Part shown: piece after piece, positions 62,782-64,000 of the stretch
Layout: the number at the start of each line of letters is the position of its first letter
Numbering within the stretch: position 1 is the first letter of the stretch
Source: Bradyrhizobium hereditatis
GTDB lineage: Bacteria; Pseudomonadota; Alphaproteobacteria; Rhizobiales; Xanthobacteraceae
Reading direction: 5' to 3'
Length of the DNA: 64,000 bases
Assembly (NCBI RefSeq): GCF_020329435.1
Contig: NZ_JAGKJK010000004.1
Span: 62,001 to 126,000 of the forward strand
Notes under the pieces: model-generated
Seen by the model: only the letters and a program-made list of their open reading frames with translations
The model's database searches: none
Told to the model about the DNA's origin: nothing
Position numbers and translations under genes: made by a program

Positions 62782-63612
62782 ATGACCACCGAGACCAAGA
62801 TCGACACCGGCACCGATGAACTGCTCTGCGTGATCCGCGACCGCGTCGCCATCATCACACTGAATCGCCCGGAGGCGCGCAACGCGTTCTCGGATACGCT
62901 GACGCCGGCGCTGCGCAGCATGATCAAGGCGTGCGGCGAGAACCCTGATGTCGGCGCGCTGCTGCTGACCGGGGCGGGCACCGCGTTCTGTGCCGGCGGC
63001 AACGTCAAGGGCATGGGCGCGCATCGCGACAAGAAGAAGCTCGAAATGTCCCATGAGGAGAAGGTTGCCGATCTGCAGGAGCGGCAGCGCCTCCTGACCG
63101 GCGCGCTGGTCTCAGTACGCAAGCCCACGATCGCCGCCCTGCCCGGTCCCGCGGTTGGCGCGGGCCTCGCGCTCGCGCTGGCCTGCGATATCCGCATCGC
63201 AGCGCAATCGGCGTTCGTCGCCACTGGCTATGTCCGTGTGGGGCTCTCGGGCGACTACGGCATCGCCTGGCTGTTGACGCGGCTGGTCGGCACGTCACGG
63301 GCGCGCGAACTGATGTTTACCGGCGACAAGGTCGATGCCACCAGATGCGAGACGCTTGGTCTCGTTAACCGCGTGGTGCCTGATGAGAAGCTGCAGGCCG
63401 AGGCCTTCGCGCTTGCCAAATCCATGGCCGAAGGGCCCTCGTTGGCGCTCCGCTACATCAAGGATAATCTCGACGAAGCGCTGCAATTCGATTTCGCGAC
63501 TGCGCGCGACCACGAGGCCGAGCGTCTCGTGCGCCTGACCACGACAGCCGACCACAAGGAGGCGGTGCAGGCTTTCGTCGATAAGCGCAAGCCGGTGTTC
63601 AGGGGAAGTTGA
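62782..63612 (+). CDS. Enoyl-CoA hydratase/isomerase family protein
   Basis: 276-residue crotonase. Oxyanion-hole region FCAGGNVKGMG and VGAGLALALACDIRIA, so the first hydratase Glu is Ala. The second position reads VATGYVRVGLSGDYG: Glu missing, Asp kept in the place used by dienoyl-CoA isomerase-type enzymes. AAGGGGGAAA precedes the ATG. Resembles the crotonase at 48127 in these changes. Same strand as the SDR-like gene, but a repeat lies between. Confidence 0.85.
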   Translation: MTTETKIDTGTDELLCVIRDRVAIITLNRPEARNAFSDTLTPALRSMIKACGENPDVGALLLTGAGTAFCAGGNVKGMGAHRDKKKLEMSHEEKVADLQERQRLLTGALVSVRKPTIAALPGPAVGAGLALALACDIRIAAQSAFVATGYVRVGLSGDYGIAWLLTRLVGTSRARELMFTGDKVDATRCETLGLVNRVVPDEKLQAEAFALAKSMAEGPSLALRYIKDNLDEALQFDFATARDHEAERLVRLTTTADHKEAVQAFVDKRKPVFRGS

Positions 63613-63621
63613 GGACGCCTT

Positions 63622-63706
63622 GTAGCCCGGATGAGCGAAGCGATATCCGGGGAATTCTCGCCGCGGTGGGATTGATCCCGGGTGTCGCTTCGCTCATCCG
63701 GGCTAC
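63622..63706. repeat. Intergenic palindrome, GTAGCCCGGATGAGCG family
   Basis: GTAGCCCGGATGAGCGAAGC at the left and GCTTCGCTCATCCGGGCTAC at the right are perfectly complementary. Confidence 0.85.
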
Positions 63707-63718
63707 GAGCGTGCGAGC

Positions 63719-64000
63719 TTAGATCGGATTCTCAGTGAACAGTCGCGCCACCATCACCGAGTCGAGATACGCGCGCACTCGCACAATCACGTCGTCCTTG
63801 AAATAGCAGATCCAGCAATAATGATTGTCGAAACGAAAGCCGTTCTTCGCGGTGGCCTCCGAATGCAGCTCAACGATCGCCACATCGCCGGCCACGATCA
63901 GATCGTCGACGTGCAACTGCGCGCCATCGGGCAGCATCTTGCCAAGCTTGGCGAAGGTGCCCGCGATGAAATCGGCTTTTGACTTGTAGTGGCCGGCGAG
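63719..64000 (-). CDS. NTF2-like/ketosteroid isomerase-like protein (5' end beyond window)
   Basis: The last 94 codons of a gene whose frame is open through to base 64000 (LAGHYKSKADFIAGTFAKLG before the internal ATG at 63937). The strands LHVDDLIVAGDVAIVELHSEA and NHYCWICYFKDDVIVRVRAYLD are the second half of the SnoaL-like NTF2 fold. The ending DSVMVARLFTENPI is typical. The missing start is probably some 40 codons to the right. Function not evident. Confidence 0.8.
   Translation of the reverse strand, partial: LAGHYKSKADFIAGTFAKLGKMLPDGAQLHVDDLIVAGDVAIVELHSEATAKNGFRFDNHYCWICYFKDDVIVRVRAYLDSVMVARLFTENPI

Overview
The window is high-GC DNA with dense, mostly leading-start alphaproteobacterial genes, Ala/Arg-rich proteins, and many palindromic intergenic repeats. 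Together with an MbfA-type iron exporter under an Irr-like box, a KaiBC pair without KaiA, and a p-coumarate cluster that resembles the cou/tar loci of Rhodopseudomonas palustris, this points to the Bradyrhizobium/Rhodopseudomonas branch of the Nitrobacteraceae. The genus is an inference from gene content, not a database match. I saw no rRNA, tRNA, CRISPR, transposase or phage genes. Function names below come from family motifs read by eye.

Layout. 1-5112: the end of a branched-chain-type ABC transporter locus, a LivM permease followed by three tandem paralogous periplasmic binding proteins, each with its own intrinsic terminator. 5169-9004: a glycerate kinase and a PAS-PAS-GGDEF-EAL protein. 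9104-23830: an aromatic-acid catabolic island. It holds a MarR regulator (CouR-like) divergent from an ABC importer with a fused permease-ATPase; a minus-strand operon of crotonase, feruloyl/coumaroyl-CoA ligase, SDR dehydrogenase, 4-hydroxybenzoyl-CoA-type thioesterase and an ABC binding protein; a TRAP transporter with a DUF3237 gene; and divergent pobA. The parts can be read as uptake, CoA activation, side-chain shortening to 4-hydroxybenzoate, and hydroxylation to protocatechuate. Closely related 15-bp palindromes lie at three of its promoters.

24117-36569: a mixed region of small transcription units: a PaaI thioesterase, LysR/flavoprotein pair, a GST and a small Cys-tailed protein next to a WYL regulator with two copies of a 22-bp palindrome, a YkgJ protein, DUF3307, an orphan TAXI binding protein, a cNMP-binding membrane protein with a DUF6537-like protein, a crotonase, a small secreted protein and an ankyrin protein. 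36766-41297: a LuxR regulator, KaiB, KaiC and a hybrid histidine kinase with two receiver domains.

42006-55100: a second CoA-dependent catabolic island: a nitroreductase, three acyl-CoA dehydrogenases (two near-duplicates and one shorter partner), a second feruloyl-CoA-synthase-like ligase, a crotonase, SDR and TetR, and on the other strand a thiolase, an acyl-CoA ligase and an epoxide-hydrolase-like enzyme. Its substrate is not evident. 55155-64000: MbfA with an Irr-type palindrome, an amidase, a membrane protein, NTF2-like proteins, a zinc alcohol dehydrogenase, a large AidB-like acyl-CoA dehydrogenase, an SDR lacking the catalytic tyrosine, and another crotonase. The first and last genes run off the window.
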